Shown: positions 7,458 through 15,232 of the stretch, piece after piece
How the letters are laid out: each line of letters starts with the position of its first letter
How positions within the stretch are numbered: position 1 is the first letter of the stretch
Assembly: GCF_002946835.1 (NCBI RefSeq)
Contig: NZ_CP026652.1
Location: forward strand, 8,122,001 to 8,186,000
Length of the DNA: 64,000 nt
Source of the DNA: Streptomyces dengpaensis
GTDB taxonomy: Bacteria > Actinomycetota > Actinomycetes > Streptomycetales > Streptomycetaceae
Reading direction: 5' to 3'
The notes under the pieces: model-generated
What the model saw: only the letters and a program-made list of their open reading frames with translations
Told to the model about the DNA's origin: nothing
Databases searched by the model: none
Program-made: the position numbers and the translations under genes

Positions 7458-8648
7458 ATGGACGGTGATCGCCGAGGGTGGCGCCAGTGTTTGCTCAGCG
7501 GTGCGGTGTTCGCCGTGTGTATGGCCGGCACCACGCTGCCGACTCCCCTCTACGGCCTCTACCAGGAGAAGTTCGGGTTCTCCGAGCTGACGGTCACCGT
7601 CGTGTACGCCGTGTACGCCTTCGGGGTCATCGGCGTACTGCTGCTGGCGGGCAACGCCTCGGACGCCGTGGGCAGGCGTCCGCTGCTGCTGTGGGGCCTG
7701 GTATTCGCGGCGGCGAGCGCCGTCTGCTTCCTGTGCGCCACCGGGCTGGGCTGGCTGTACGGGGGGCGGCTGCTGTCGGGACTGTCCGCCGGTCTGTTCA
7801 CCGGGGCTGCCACGGCGTACGTGATGGAGTTGGCGCCGTACGGTGGCGCCTTCCGGGCGACGTTCGTGGCGACGGCCGCCAATATGGGCGGGCTGGGCTG
7901 CGGCCCGCTGCTCGCCGGAGTGCTCGCGCAGTACGCTGCCTGGCCGCTGTACCTGCCGTTCGTCGTGCACCTCGCCCTGGTGGCCTGCTCGGCCGCCGTC
8001 CTGCTGTGGCTCCCGGAGACCGTACGGGAGCGGCGGTCGCTGAGCACCGTACGGCCGCAACGGCCCAGCCTGCCCCCGCAGGTGCGGGCGGTGTTCGGGC
8101 CGGCGGGGATCGCCTCGTTCGTGGGGTTCGCCTTGTTCGGGGTGTTCACGTCGGTCAGCCCGGCGTTCCTCGCGCAGTCCCTGAACGTGCGCAACCGCGC
8201 CGTCGAGGGGCTGGTCGTCGCGCTGGCCTTCTTCGCCTCGACCGCCGGTCAACTGGCCGTCGGCCGCGTCGGGGTGGGGCGAGCGCTGCCACTGGGCTGC
8301 GCCGCACTCCTCGCCGGGCTGGCGCTGCTCGCGGGCGCGCTGCGATGGGACCTGCTGTTGCTGGTGGTGCTGAGCGCGATCGTCGGCGGGGCCGGGCAGG
8401 GGCTGGCGTTCCGCGGGGCGCTGTCCGCGGTGGCCGAGGCGTGTCCCGCGAACCGGCGCGCGGCGGTGATCTCGACGCTGTTCGTGGTGGCTTACGCGGG
8501 CATCTCGGTGCCGGTGATCGGCGTGGGTGTACTGGCGAGTCCGCTCGGCCTGGAGGGCGCGGGGCTGGTGTTCATCGCGTGCATGGCCGTCCTGGTCTCG
8601 ACCGCGGGCGTCTACCTGCTCCGACGGCCGGTATCAGCGAGGGCGTGA
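7458..8648 (+). CDS. MFS transporter
   Basis: The 396-residue protein has about twelve hydrophobic segments and the MFS loop 2-3 motif A (GNASDAVGRRPLLLWG, residues about 64-79). The first half runs to LPETVRERRSL near 190, the central loop, then six further segments. Length and layout fit a 12-TM drug or metabolite exporter of the major facilitator superfamily in the inner membrane. The ATG at 7458 immediately precedes the first hydrophilic N-terminus and TM1; the longer frame from 7368 would add a low-quality extension. The RBS is weak. No regulator is adjacent and the substrate is unknown. Confidence 0.9.
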   Translation: MDGDRRGWRQCLLSGAVFAVCMAGTTLPTPLYGLYQEKFGFSELTVTVVYAVYAFGVIGVLLLAGNASDAVGRRPLLLWGLVFAAASAVCFLCATGLGWLYGGRLLSGLSAGLFTGAATAYVMELAPYGGAFRATFVATAANMGGLGCGPLLAGVLAQYAAWPLYLPFVVHLALVACSAAVLLWLPETVRERRSLSTVRPQRPSLPPQVRAVFGPAGIASFVGFALFGVFTSVSPAFLAQSLNVRNRAVEGLVVALAFFASTAGQLAVGRVGVGRALPLGCAALLAGLALLAGALRWDLLLLVVLSAIVGGAGQGLAFRGALSAVAEACPANRRAAVISTLFVVAYAGISVPVIGVGVLASPLGLEGAGLVFIACMAVLVSTAGVYLLRRPVSARA

Positions 8649-8728
8649 GCGTGTACGGGCGTGGGGGCGCGCGGTGACCCACGCGCGCCTGCCTGCGGAT
8701 TCGGCGCCGCCCCGCAGCGCCGCGCACG

Positions 8729-9067
8729 TCACTTCAGCGCTTCATCGAGCCACTGCCGGATCTCCGGGGTCACAGGATCGGTGATGTCGGTGAACTCCTC
8801 ATGCTTGCCCAGGTACTTCGCCACGTAGGGGCAGACGGGCACGATGTGCTTGCCGGCTGCGCGTACGTCGGTCAGCGCCTCCCGTACGAGGACGGAGGCC
8901 AGTCCCTGTCCGGCGAACGAATCGTCGATCTTGGTGAGGTAGAAGACACGCTGATCGCCGTGGTCGCGGTAGGCGGTGAAGCCGGCGAGCTCGCCGTCGA
9001 CATGGATTTCGTAGCGGTGCCTGTCGGCTGCGTCCTCGACGACAGGGGCGGCGGCCTGTTGTGTCAT
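8729..9067 (-). CDS. Small GNAT-type N-acetyltransferase (YidJ/COG2388-like)
   Basis: The 112-residue protein is the short single-domain GNAT type: RYEIHVDGELAGFTAYRDHG, then the acetyl-CoA pyrophosphate loop region DSFAGQGLASVLVREAL, and the C-terminal VPVCPYVAKYLGKHEEF, the conserved CPY..KY segment of this subfamily. These act on unknown small amines or proteins. RBS GGAAGGGAAC precedes the ATG at 9067. The ATG overlaps the TGA stop of the upstream pirin gene (ATGA), so the two are translationally coupled. Confidence 0.88.
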   Translation of the reverse strand: MTQQAAAPVVEDAADRHRYEIHVDGELAGFTAYRDHGDQRVFYLTKIDDSFAGQGLASVLVREALTDVRAAGKHIVPVCPYVAKYLGKHEEFTDITDPVTPEIRQWLDEALK

Positions 9068-10059
9068 CGTGTTCCCTTCCAGGGCAGTGCGGGGTTCTTC
9101 CGGGGCGTGATGGTTGCGTTGGGCAAGGCGGGCGCGGGAAGCCTGTCCCCGTCGTATCCCTCGACCCGGCCGAAGCGGTCCGACGCCTGCTGCCATGCTT
9201 CCCGGGCCTGAACGATGTCTTCGTGGCTGCGGCCGATGAAGTTCCACCACATCACGATCTCTTCCTCGAACGGTGGCCCACCGAGCAGCAGCATCCGGGC
9301 GTCCGCATCCGTCTCGTTCGTCAGCGTCAGCGTCGCCTCGCCCGGGGCCGCATAGCCGAGTTCGGCCGGTTGCAGGAGCGCTCCGGCCATGTGGACCTCG
9401 CCGCGGTCGACGAGAACGCCGTGCTCGAACCCAGGGTCGACAGCGAGCGTCGTGGTGGCGCCGGGCTCAAGAGTCAGTTCAGCGCCCAGCAGCGGGGTGA
9501 AGGTACGGACGGGGGACCTGTCGCCGGCGAGGGAGCCCAGGAAAACCTTGGCCTCGCCCCCGTCGACTTTGACCACGTTCGGCACGTAGTGATGGAAGTC
9601 CCGGCCGGTGTTCCGGTGCGCGTCGGGCAGCGCCACCCACAGCTGCACGCCGTGCAGCACGGTCGTCTGGGGGGTGGAGACCTCCGAGTGGCAGATCCCG
9701 AAGCCGCCGGTCATGAGGTTCAGCTCACCTGGCCTGACGAACGCATGGCTGCCCAGGCTGTCGCGGTGCTCGATCTCCCCGCTGAACAGCCAGCTCACCG
9801 TCTGCAGCCCGGTGTGCGGGTGGGGAGCGACGTCCATGCCGCCCGTCTCGGCGACGTCGTCGGGGCCGTAGTGATCAGCGAAGCACCAGGCGCCGATCAG
9901 CGTCCGGGCCCGCTGGGGCAGCGTGCGGCGCACCGTCATCGCCCGAGGGCCGCCCAGCGGCACGTCGCGCGCGGCAAGGACCTGGACTCGGGTCGTGGAA
10001 TCACCGTCCGGCGTGGCACCGGAGCGCACCTCAGCCGGTTTGACCTCTGTGTTGCTCAC
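9064..10059 (-). CDS. Pirin family protein
   Basis: The 331-residue bicupin has the pirin N-terminal signature: GAWCFADHYGPDD, then MDVAPHPHTGLQTVSWLFSG and GEIEHRDSLGS, with the His-His-His-Glu metal ligands in those segments. The C-terminal cupin (PGFEHGVLVDRGEVHMAG) is present, followed by a pirin-type tail (GPPFEEEIVMWWNFIGRSHE). Pirins bind iron; some are quercetinase-like dioxygenases. The GTG at 10059 is chosen from the RBS GGGAGG nine bases upstream. It overlaps the GNAT gene by 4 bp and diverges from an AhpD-like gene, with a short AT-rich divergent control region. Confidence 0.92.
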   Translation of the reverse strand: MSNTEVKPAEVRSGATPDGDSTTRVQVLAARDVPLGGPRAMTVRRTLPQRARTLIGAWCFADHYGPDDVAETGGMDVAPHPHTGLQTVSWLFSGEIEHRDSLGSHAFVRPGELNLMTGGFGICHSEVSTPQTTVLHGVQLWVALPDAHRNTGRDFHHYVPNVVKVDGGEAKVFLGSLAGDRSPVRTFTPLLGAELTLEPGATTTLAVDPGFEHGVLVDRGEVHMAGALLQPAELGYAAPGEATLTLTNETDADARMLLLGGPPFEEEIVMWWNFIGRSHEDIVQAREAWQQASDRFGRVEGYDGDRLPAPALPNATITPRKNPALPWKGTR

Positions 10060-10080
10060 TGCGCGACGCCTCCCGCAAAG

Positions 10081-10112
10081 AGTTAGTTGTATGTTCAATC
10101 TTCATAGCATAA
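10081..10112. promoter_or_regulatory. AT-rich divergent control region, pirin / AhpD-like
   Basis: Between the divergent starts lies an unusually AT-rich patch. It contains TTGTATGTTCAA (10087-10098), a partial palindrome (TTG...CAA), and AGTTAGTTGTATG, reminiscent of MarR or similar operators. No dedicated regulator is adjacent. The likely -10 elements of both genes are in this patch. Confidence 0.4.
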
Positions 10113-10155
10113 TCGTAGGTCGAGCGGCCGACGGTCGCAGGGTCAAGGAGGACAC

Positions 10156-10653
10156 GTGACGGAAGCGGCAACGGCGACCCGGGCCGGGCGCATCTTTATC
10201 GACAAGCAGAGCCCGGCGGCCTACCAGGCGTTGACCTCGGCCGCTGAAACAGTCCGCGCGGTCGCCGCCGAGGCGGGTCTCGACCGGATACTCGTCGAGC
10301 TGGTCAACCTGCGCGTCTCGCAGCTCAACGGCTGCGCCTACTGCCTCAGCCTGCACACCAGGGCCGCACTGCACGCGGGCGAGACGACGCAGCGCCTCGG
10401 TGTACTGCCGGCATGGCGTGACACCGAACTGTTCACCCCCCGGGAACGCGCGGCCCTTGCCCTGGCCGAAGCCACCACGTACCTCACTGACGCCACCGCA
10501 CAGGAAGCCGCATACGCCGAAGCCGGCTTGATCCTCACCGACGACGAGATCTCGGCGGTCACATGGGTGGCGATCACCATGAACGCCTTCAACCGGGTGT
10601 CCATCATGAGCAAGCATCCCGTGCGCAGCGCCTCGAAACTTCCCCCCGCCTGA
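10156..10653 (+). CDS. AhpD-like carboxymuconolactone decarboxylase family protein
   Basis: The 165-residue protein has the CMD/AhpD domain with CAYC at residues 60-63 and His67 (NGCAYCLSLHTRAA), followed by WRDTELFTPRERAALALAEA. It belongs to the same superfamily as the proteins at 6730 and 39968 but a different subtype, as it lacks their QQPAGDY tail. The start is GTG with AAGGAGG four bases upstream. It diverges from pirin, a pairing that suggests a shared redox or quinone/phenol-related function. No ECF41-type promoter was found in front of this copy. Confidence 0.9.
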   Translation: MTEAATATRAGRIFIDKQSPAAYQALTSAAETVRAVAAEAGLDRILVELVNLRVSQLNGCAYCLSLHTRAALHAGETTQRLGVLPAWRDTELFTPRERAALALAEATTYLTDATAQEAAYAEAGLILTDDEISAVTWVAITMNAFNRVSIMSKHPVRSASKLPPA

Positions 10654-10828
10654 ACCCGCGACGGTTTCGACCGGTAACGGCGAGGCCGTGGAGGCGCATC
10701 CGCGACATCGTTTGCGGCGGGAAGCGACGAGGCGTGCAACGGTACGCCGACCCGATCGATGGTCTGGTGCACGCGGCCGTCGTTGATCGCCCACGGGAAG
10801 CGGTCATCCAGTTCATCACGACGGGCAG

Positions 10829-11488
10829 TCAGGCGCGGCCTGCCGGCGGTTCTGCAATGCCGACGATTCTTCCGTCCACGGGCCGGACGCGGACCGACCA
10901 CCCCAGTGTTGTGAGGTCGCCCGTGAGTTTCCGGGCATCGTGGAAGATCTTCACGACGCGGTACTGGCTGCCGTCCTCGAGTCGGCGCAAAACCGCGGGG
11001 ACGGGCCCATCTGTGATGACTTCCTCGCTCGCGGCCGCGGCGGGGCCGTCGTCTATGAAGATCGCTTTGCCGCGCGGCGCAAGCAGGGCGGCGACGGTGT
11101 TCCAGAAGTCGGGCGACCGCCACGGCGGGACATGGGAGAGCCAGAAGGCGAAGAACACCGTGTCGTAGCGCCTCGGCGGCTGCCAGTCGAACACATCGGC
11201 CTGAATGAACTGGACGTTGGGGGCTGGAGTACGCGCACGGGCGATGGCCAACACCTCGGCGGCCGCGTCGACAGCCGTCACCGAATGCGCGCGGGCGGCG
11301 AGCAGCGGGGTCCACTGGCCCGTTCCGCAGGCCAACTCCAGCACATCCCCGACAACCGGAAGGTCATCGACTACGGTCAGTAATCGCTGCAGGTCCTCGC
11401 GCTCCGCATAGGGCCGGTCGTACTCGGCCGCGCCTGCCCGGTAGTAGGCGAGTTGCTCCGCCAGGAGGTTGCCGTCATCGCTGCTCAT
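10829..11488 (-). CDS. Class I SAM-dependent methyltransferase
   Basis: The 219-residue protein has the Rossmann SAM-binding motif I VLELACGTGQWTPLLA (about residues 48-63), motif II VTAVDAAAEVL, motif III VQFIQADVFDW and a following WLSHVPP segment. This is the layout of small methyltransferases of the Methyltransf_25 type. The substrate cannot be told. The start at 11488 is the nearest ATG to the conserved core; an in-frame ATG eight codons upstream is the alternative. The 175 bp to the AhpD-like gene on the left hold no recognisable gene. Confidence 0.87.
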   Translation of the reverse strand: MSSDDGNLLAEQLAYYRAGAAEYDRPYAEREDLQRLLTVVDDLPVVGDVLELACGTGQWTPLLAARAHSVTAVDAAAEVLAIARARTPAPNVQFIQADVFDWQPPRRYDTVFFAFWLSHVPPWRSPDFWNTVAALLAPRGKAIFIDDGPAAAASEEVITDGPVPAVLRRLEDGSQYRVVKIFHDARKLTGDLTTLGWSVRVRPVDGRIVGIAEPPAGRA

Positions 11489-11788
11489 GACCCCGACCCG
11501 GTTCGAGAGCACGCCGACAAGTGTCTTCTGTCGCCCCTGCCGGCGCGTCCCAGAACTGCTGGCTCTGCAGGTGGCTGTCCGGTGGCAGCACTGCGATCCC
11601 CTTCCACTGTTGAGGTTCCCCGACCGAAACGAATGGTCAGGCCTGCCCCTGGGGCAAGGTCAACTCTGACGAGGTGTGAAGAAACGGGCAGTACATTCCG
11701 GCCGGCCCTCCCAGTCGTGGGCCGCCCCCCTCCCGGTCGAGAGTCGCCCCCTCCCGGTCGAGACCGCACGGTCGCCTTCCACCCAGAT

Positions 11789-11949
11789 ATGAACGATCAA
11801 ATTTCTCCTCCCACCGACAGCCACCGAGCGCCATGTGCGACACCAACTCCCCGGTGAGAGCGGCTGGAAGAGAAGCTTGGAAAGAATGAGCGCAGTCGCT
11901 GCCGGAGGGGTTGACGGGAGGACGTATCGAGGCCATCTTGAACGATCAA
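11789..11949 (+). promoter_or_regulatory. Two LacI-type operators before the GH65 operon
   Basis: TTGAACGATCAA at 11938-11949 is palindromic with the central CG typical of LacI-family sites. ATGAACGATCAA at 11789-11800 differs by one base. A third copy sits upstream of the lacI gene at the other end of the cluster (18669-18680). The rest of the 540-bp stretch 11489-12028 holds no gene. The inference is control of the operon by the LacI protein encoded at 17501-18592. Confidence 0.75.
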
Positions 11950-12028
11950 ATCAACCGTTGGCAGGGCCGCTGCCATGAGCCGGCCGACGCAGGGTCTGCA
12001 TCTGCCGATGAACAGCGAGGAGGACACC

Positions 12029-13384
12029 GTGAGTTCTTCGCGGATAGCCGTCGGTGCGGGACAGGGCCGACCGAAACCCCCGGGCGCGAGGCCGGTGCGG
12101 GCGGCTGCGGTGGTCGCGGCGGTGATGTGCGCCTCGGTACTCAGCGCATGCGGTGGCTCGGACTCGTCCGACACCGACGCGGGCGGTCCGGAGAAGTCCC
12201 AGGACCGCGGCCCGATCACCCTGGCCAGCGGCAAGGACACCACGGGCACCCTGCAGGGCCAGCTCGACCGCTGGAACAAGCAGCACCCCGACCAGAAGGT
12301 CACTCTGGTCGAACTCCCGGAGAGCGCCGATCAACAGCGCCAGCAGTTCATCCAGAACGCCCAGACCAAGTCCGACACCTACAGCGTGCTCAACCTCGAC
12401 CCGATCTGGGTCGCCGAGTTCGCGGCCAACCAGTGGATCGACGAGCTTCCCGCCAAGGAGTTCCCGCTCGACAAGATGATCCCCGCCGTCGTGAAGACCG
12501 GCGAGTACTTCGGCAAGCAGTACGCCGTCCCGTTCAACACCAATGCGGGACTGCTCTTCTACCGCAAGGACCTCCTCGACAAGGCCGGCGCCCAACCCCC
12601 CACCACCTGGGACGAGTTGAAGCAGGCCTGCGAGAAGGTGCGGAAGCTCCCCGAGGGCAAGGGCATCGGCTGCTACGCCGGACAGTTCGACAAGTACGAG
12701 GGACTGACCGTCAACTTCTCCGAGGCCGTGGCCTCCGCCGGCGGCAGCGTCGTCGACGACAAGGGCAAGGCAACCGTCGACACCGAGGCCGCCAAGAAGG
12801 GCCTGCAGTTCCTCGCCGACGGGTTCAAGGACGGCACCATTCCCCAACAGGCCTCCACCTACAAGGAGGAGGACGGCCGCCGCGACTTCCAGTCGGGCAA
12901 GCTCCTCTTCCACCGTCAGTGGCCCTACCAGTGGACCCTCGCCAACGCCAAGGACGGGTCGAGCGAGGTGGCGGGGAAGTTCGGCGTCGCCGCGCTGCCC
13001 GGCCTCGACGGCCCCGGCAAGTCCAGCCTCGGCGGACTCGACCTGGCCGTCAGCAAGTTCGCCAAGAACAAGGCCACCGCCCTCGACTTCATCAAGTTCT
13101 TCTCGAACGAGGCCAACGCCAGGACCAATCTCAAGGTCACCTCAGCGGCTCCGCCGTACACCGACCTCTATGACGACCCGGCGCTGCGCAAGCAGTTCCC
13201 GTACCTGGCCACCCTCAAGGAGTCCCTGGACACGGCGACGCCACGGCCTGTGGTCGTGCACTACGGCGATGCCACGGCCGCCATCCAGGAGAGTGCCGCG
13301 GCCGCGCTGAGCGGTTCCAAGTCGGTCGACGACGCCTTGGCCGATATGCAGAAGAACCTCTCCGCCGCCGTCGCCGCGAAGTAG
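12029..13384 (+). CDS. Sugar ABC transporter substrate-binding lipoprotein
   Basis: The 451-residue protein begins with a signal peptide ending in the lipobox LSAC (Cys41), then a family 1 solute-binding fold: ITLASGKDTTGTLQGQLDRW, the hinge-region AGLLFYRKDLLDKAG and PTTWDELKQAC, and a C-terminal lobe with AKNKATALDFIKFF. It is anchored outside the membrane and hands an oligosaccharide to the permeases that follow. The GTG at 12029 is chosen for the RBS GAGGAGG upstream. It is first in a tightly packed four-gene operon with two LacI-type operators in front. The linked GH65 enzyme suggests an alpha-glucosyl disaccharide ligand, but this is inference. Confidence 0.93.
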   Translation: MSSSRIAVGAGQGRPKPPGARPVRAAAVVAAVMCASVLSACGGSDSSDTDAGGPEKSQDRGPITLASGKDTTGTLQGQLDRWNKQHPDQKVTLVELPESADQQRQQFIQNAQTKSDTYSVLNLDPIWVAEFAANQWIDELPAKEFPLDKMIPAVVKTGEYFGKQYAVPFNTNAGLLFYRKDLLDKAGAQPPTTWDELKQACEKVRKLPEGKGIGCYAGQFDKYEGLTVNFSEAVASAGGSVVDDKGKATVDTEAAKKGLQFLADGFKDGTIPQQASTYKEEDGRRDFQSGKLLFHRQWPYQWTLANAKDGSSEVAGKFGVAALPGLDGPGKSSLGGLDLAVSKFAKNKATALDFIKFFSNEANARTNLKVTSAAPPYTDLYDDPALRKQFPYLATLKESLDTATPRPVVVHYGDATAAIQESAAAALSGSKSVDDALADMQKNLSAAVAAK

Positions 13385-13397
13385 ACGGGCCGCCCAC

Positions 13398-14351
13398 GTG
13401 TCCGTCACAACGCCGACGCCGGTGCGCAAGACCACGTCGTCCCGGCCCGCGCGCTCATCGCGCCGGGCCGGGACGGCCGGTCTGGCCGCGGCCCTGCTCT
13501 CACCGACGCTGCTCGTCCTCCTCCTGGTCATCGGATACCCCGTGGTGGCGGCCCTGCGGCTGTCCTTCCAGGTGTCCAGCGAGTCCATCGACCCGGACAC
13601 CGGTTTCAAGGTGACCGCCACCTCCTACGGCGCCGACAACTACGCGTCCGTCTTCTCGGACGACCGGCTGCTGCGGCCCTGGTGGAACACCACGTCGTTC
13701 GCCCTGGCCTCGGTCACCCTCGAGGTCCTGATCGGTGTCGCCATGGCCCTGGTCATGCACCGGGCCTTCCGGGGCCGGGCACTCGTCCGCGCCGCCGTCC
13801 TCGTGCCCTGGGCCATCCCCACCGCGATCTCCGGCATGCTCTGGAAGTGGATCTTCAACAGCCAAGGGGTCGCCAACGAGATTCTCGGCGCCCAAGTGCT
13901 GTGGAGCAGCGACGGGTTCCAGGCCTGGCTCTCGGTGGTCATCGCCGACACCTGGAAGACCGCGCCGTTCATCGGGCTGCTCGTCCTCGCCGGGCTGCAG
14001 ATCATCCCCGGTGAGCTGTACGAGGCAGCCCGCGTCGACGGCGCCTCCGCGTGGCGCGTCTTCTGGCGGATCACCCTGCCCCTGGTCCGCCCGGCCCTCG
14101 TGGTCGCCGTGCTCTTCCGTCTCCTGGACGTCCTGCGCATGTTCGACCTGCCGTACGTCCTGGTGGGGCCGCGAAAACATTCGGTCGAGACACTCTCGAT
14201 GATCGCCTTCGACGAGATGACCAATCTGCGCTTCGGCACCGCCGCCGCGTACGCGACCGTCCTGTTCCTGTACGTCGCCGTGGTCGCCCTCGCGTTCGTG
14301 AAGCTGTTCGGGGCCGATCTGATCGGCCGGGGCACCAGGAGCGAGACATGA
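13398..14351 (+). CDS. Sugar ABC transporter permease (MalF/UgpA type)
   Basis: The 317-residue protein has six main hydrophobic segments and the EAA loop YEAARVDGASAWRVFWRITL, which docks the ATPase. The N-terminus is a basic cytoplasmic stretch (residues 1-28). It starts 13 bp after the binding-protein stop and its stop overlaps the next permease start by 4 bp (ATGA). No ATPase gene is in the operon; in Streptomyces a shared ATPase, MsiK, commonly serves such carbohydrate importers. Confidence 0.93.
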   Translation: MSVTTPTPVRKTTSSRPARSSRRAGTAGLAAALLSPTLLVLLLVIGYPVVAALRLSFQVSSESIDPDTGFKVTATSYGADNYASVFSDDRLLRPWWNTTSFALASVTLEVLIGVAMALVMHRAFRGRALVRAAVLVPWAIPTAISGMLWKWIFNSQGVANEILGAQVLWSSDGFQAWLSVVIADTWKTAPFIGLLVLAGLQIIPGELYEAARVDGASAWRVFWRITLPLVRPALVVAVLFRLLDVLRMFDLPYVLVGPRKHSVETLSMIAFDEMTNLRFGTAAAYATVLFLYVAVVALAFVKLFGADLIGRGTRSET

Positions 14352-15232
14352 GCACGACGACCTTCAGGCTTCGGCGGTCCACCACCGTACGGCGTGGCAC
14401 GACGCGCGCCGGGCGCGGCACGGCGTGGGCCCGCCGTCTGGGCATCGCGGCGATCGTGGCGTACTGCCTCGCGCCCTTCTACTGGATGGTCGTCTCCAGC
14501 CTGCGCAGAACGGGCGACCAGTTCTCCAACGCACCGCTGCCCGCACCGGTCTCCTTCGACAACTACTCCGCGGCCTTCGACGCGCGCAACGGATTCGGCC
14601 GGGCCCTCGTCAACAGCCTCGTCGTGGCCGGTGTCACCACCGCCGTCACGCTGGTCGTCGCCATCTTCGCCGGATACGCGCTGGCGCGGCTGCAGTTCCG
14701 CGGCAAGACACTGATCCTGACGCTGATCATCGCGGCCTCGATGTTCCCGCCGATCATCCTGGTGGTGCCGCTGCTCGAACTCTTCACGGACGCGGGCTGG
14801 ATCAACACCTACCAGGCGATGATCGTCCCGAGCATGAGCTTCGCCCTGCCGCTCGCCGTCTGGAACCTCACCGCGTTCTTCCGTCAGATGCCCGCGGAGC
14901 TGGAGAAGGCCGCGCAGGTCGACGGGTGCACACCCGCGCAGGCGTTCCGCAAGGTCGTGCTCCCGCTCGCCGCACCGGGCGTCTTCACCACGGCGATCCT
15001 CGTCTTCATCTGCGCCTGGAATGAATTCCTCATCGCGGTCAGCGTGGTGAATGACCGTCAGATGATGACCGCGAACGTGATCGTGTCGCTGTTCACCGGC
15101 CAGTACAAGTACGACCAGCCGTTCGGCACGCAGATGGCGGCCGGGGTCGTGGTGACCCTGCCGCTCGTCGTCGCCGTGTTGTTCTTCCAGCGGCGGATCG
15201 TGGACGGACTCACGGCAGGAGGACTGAAATAG
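14348..15232 (+). CDS. Sugar ABC transporter permease (MalG/UgpE type)
   Basis: The 294-residue membrane protein carries the second-permease signature: LPLAVWNLTAFFRQMPAELE followed by the EAA-type loop KAAQVDGCTPAQAFRKVVLP and CAWNEFLIAVS. About six transmembrane segments are visible. Its ATG overlaps the stop of the first permease and its TAG stop overlaps the GTG of the GH65 gene by one base, so all four genes are translationally coupled. Confidence 0.93.
   Translation: MSTTTFRLRRSTTVRRGTTRAGRGTAWARRLGIAAIVAYCLAPFYWMVVSSLRRTGDQFSNAPLPAPVSFDNYSAAFDARNGFGRALVNSLVVAGVTTAVTLVVAIFAGYALARLQFRGKTLILTLIIAASMFPPIILVVPLLELFTDAGWINTYQAMIVPSMSFALPLAVWNLTAFFRQMPAELEKAAQVDGCTPAQAFRKVVLPLAAPGVFTTAILVFICAWNEFLIAVSVVNDRQMMTANVIVSLFTGQYKYDQPFGTQMAAGVVVTLPLVVAVLFFQRRIVDGLTAGGLK

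Noticed and set aside
10604..10819. Minus-strand frame between the AhpD-like and methyltransferase genes
   Set aside because: A short segment looks protein-like but overlaps the AhpD-like gene end, has no family match and no RBS.
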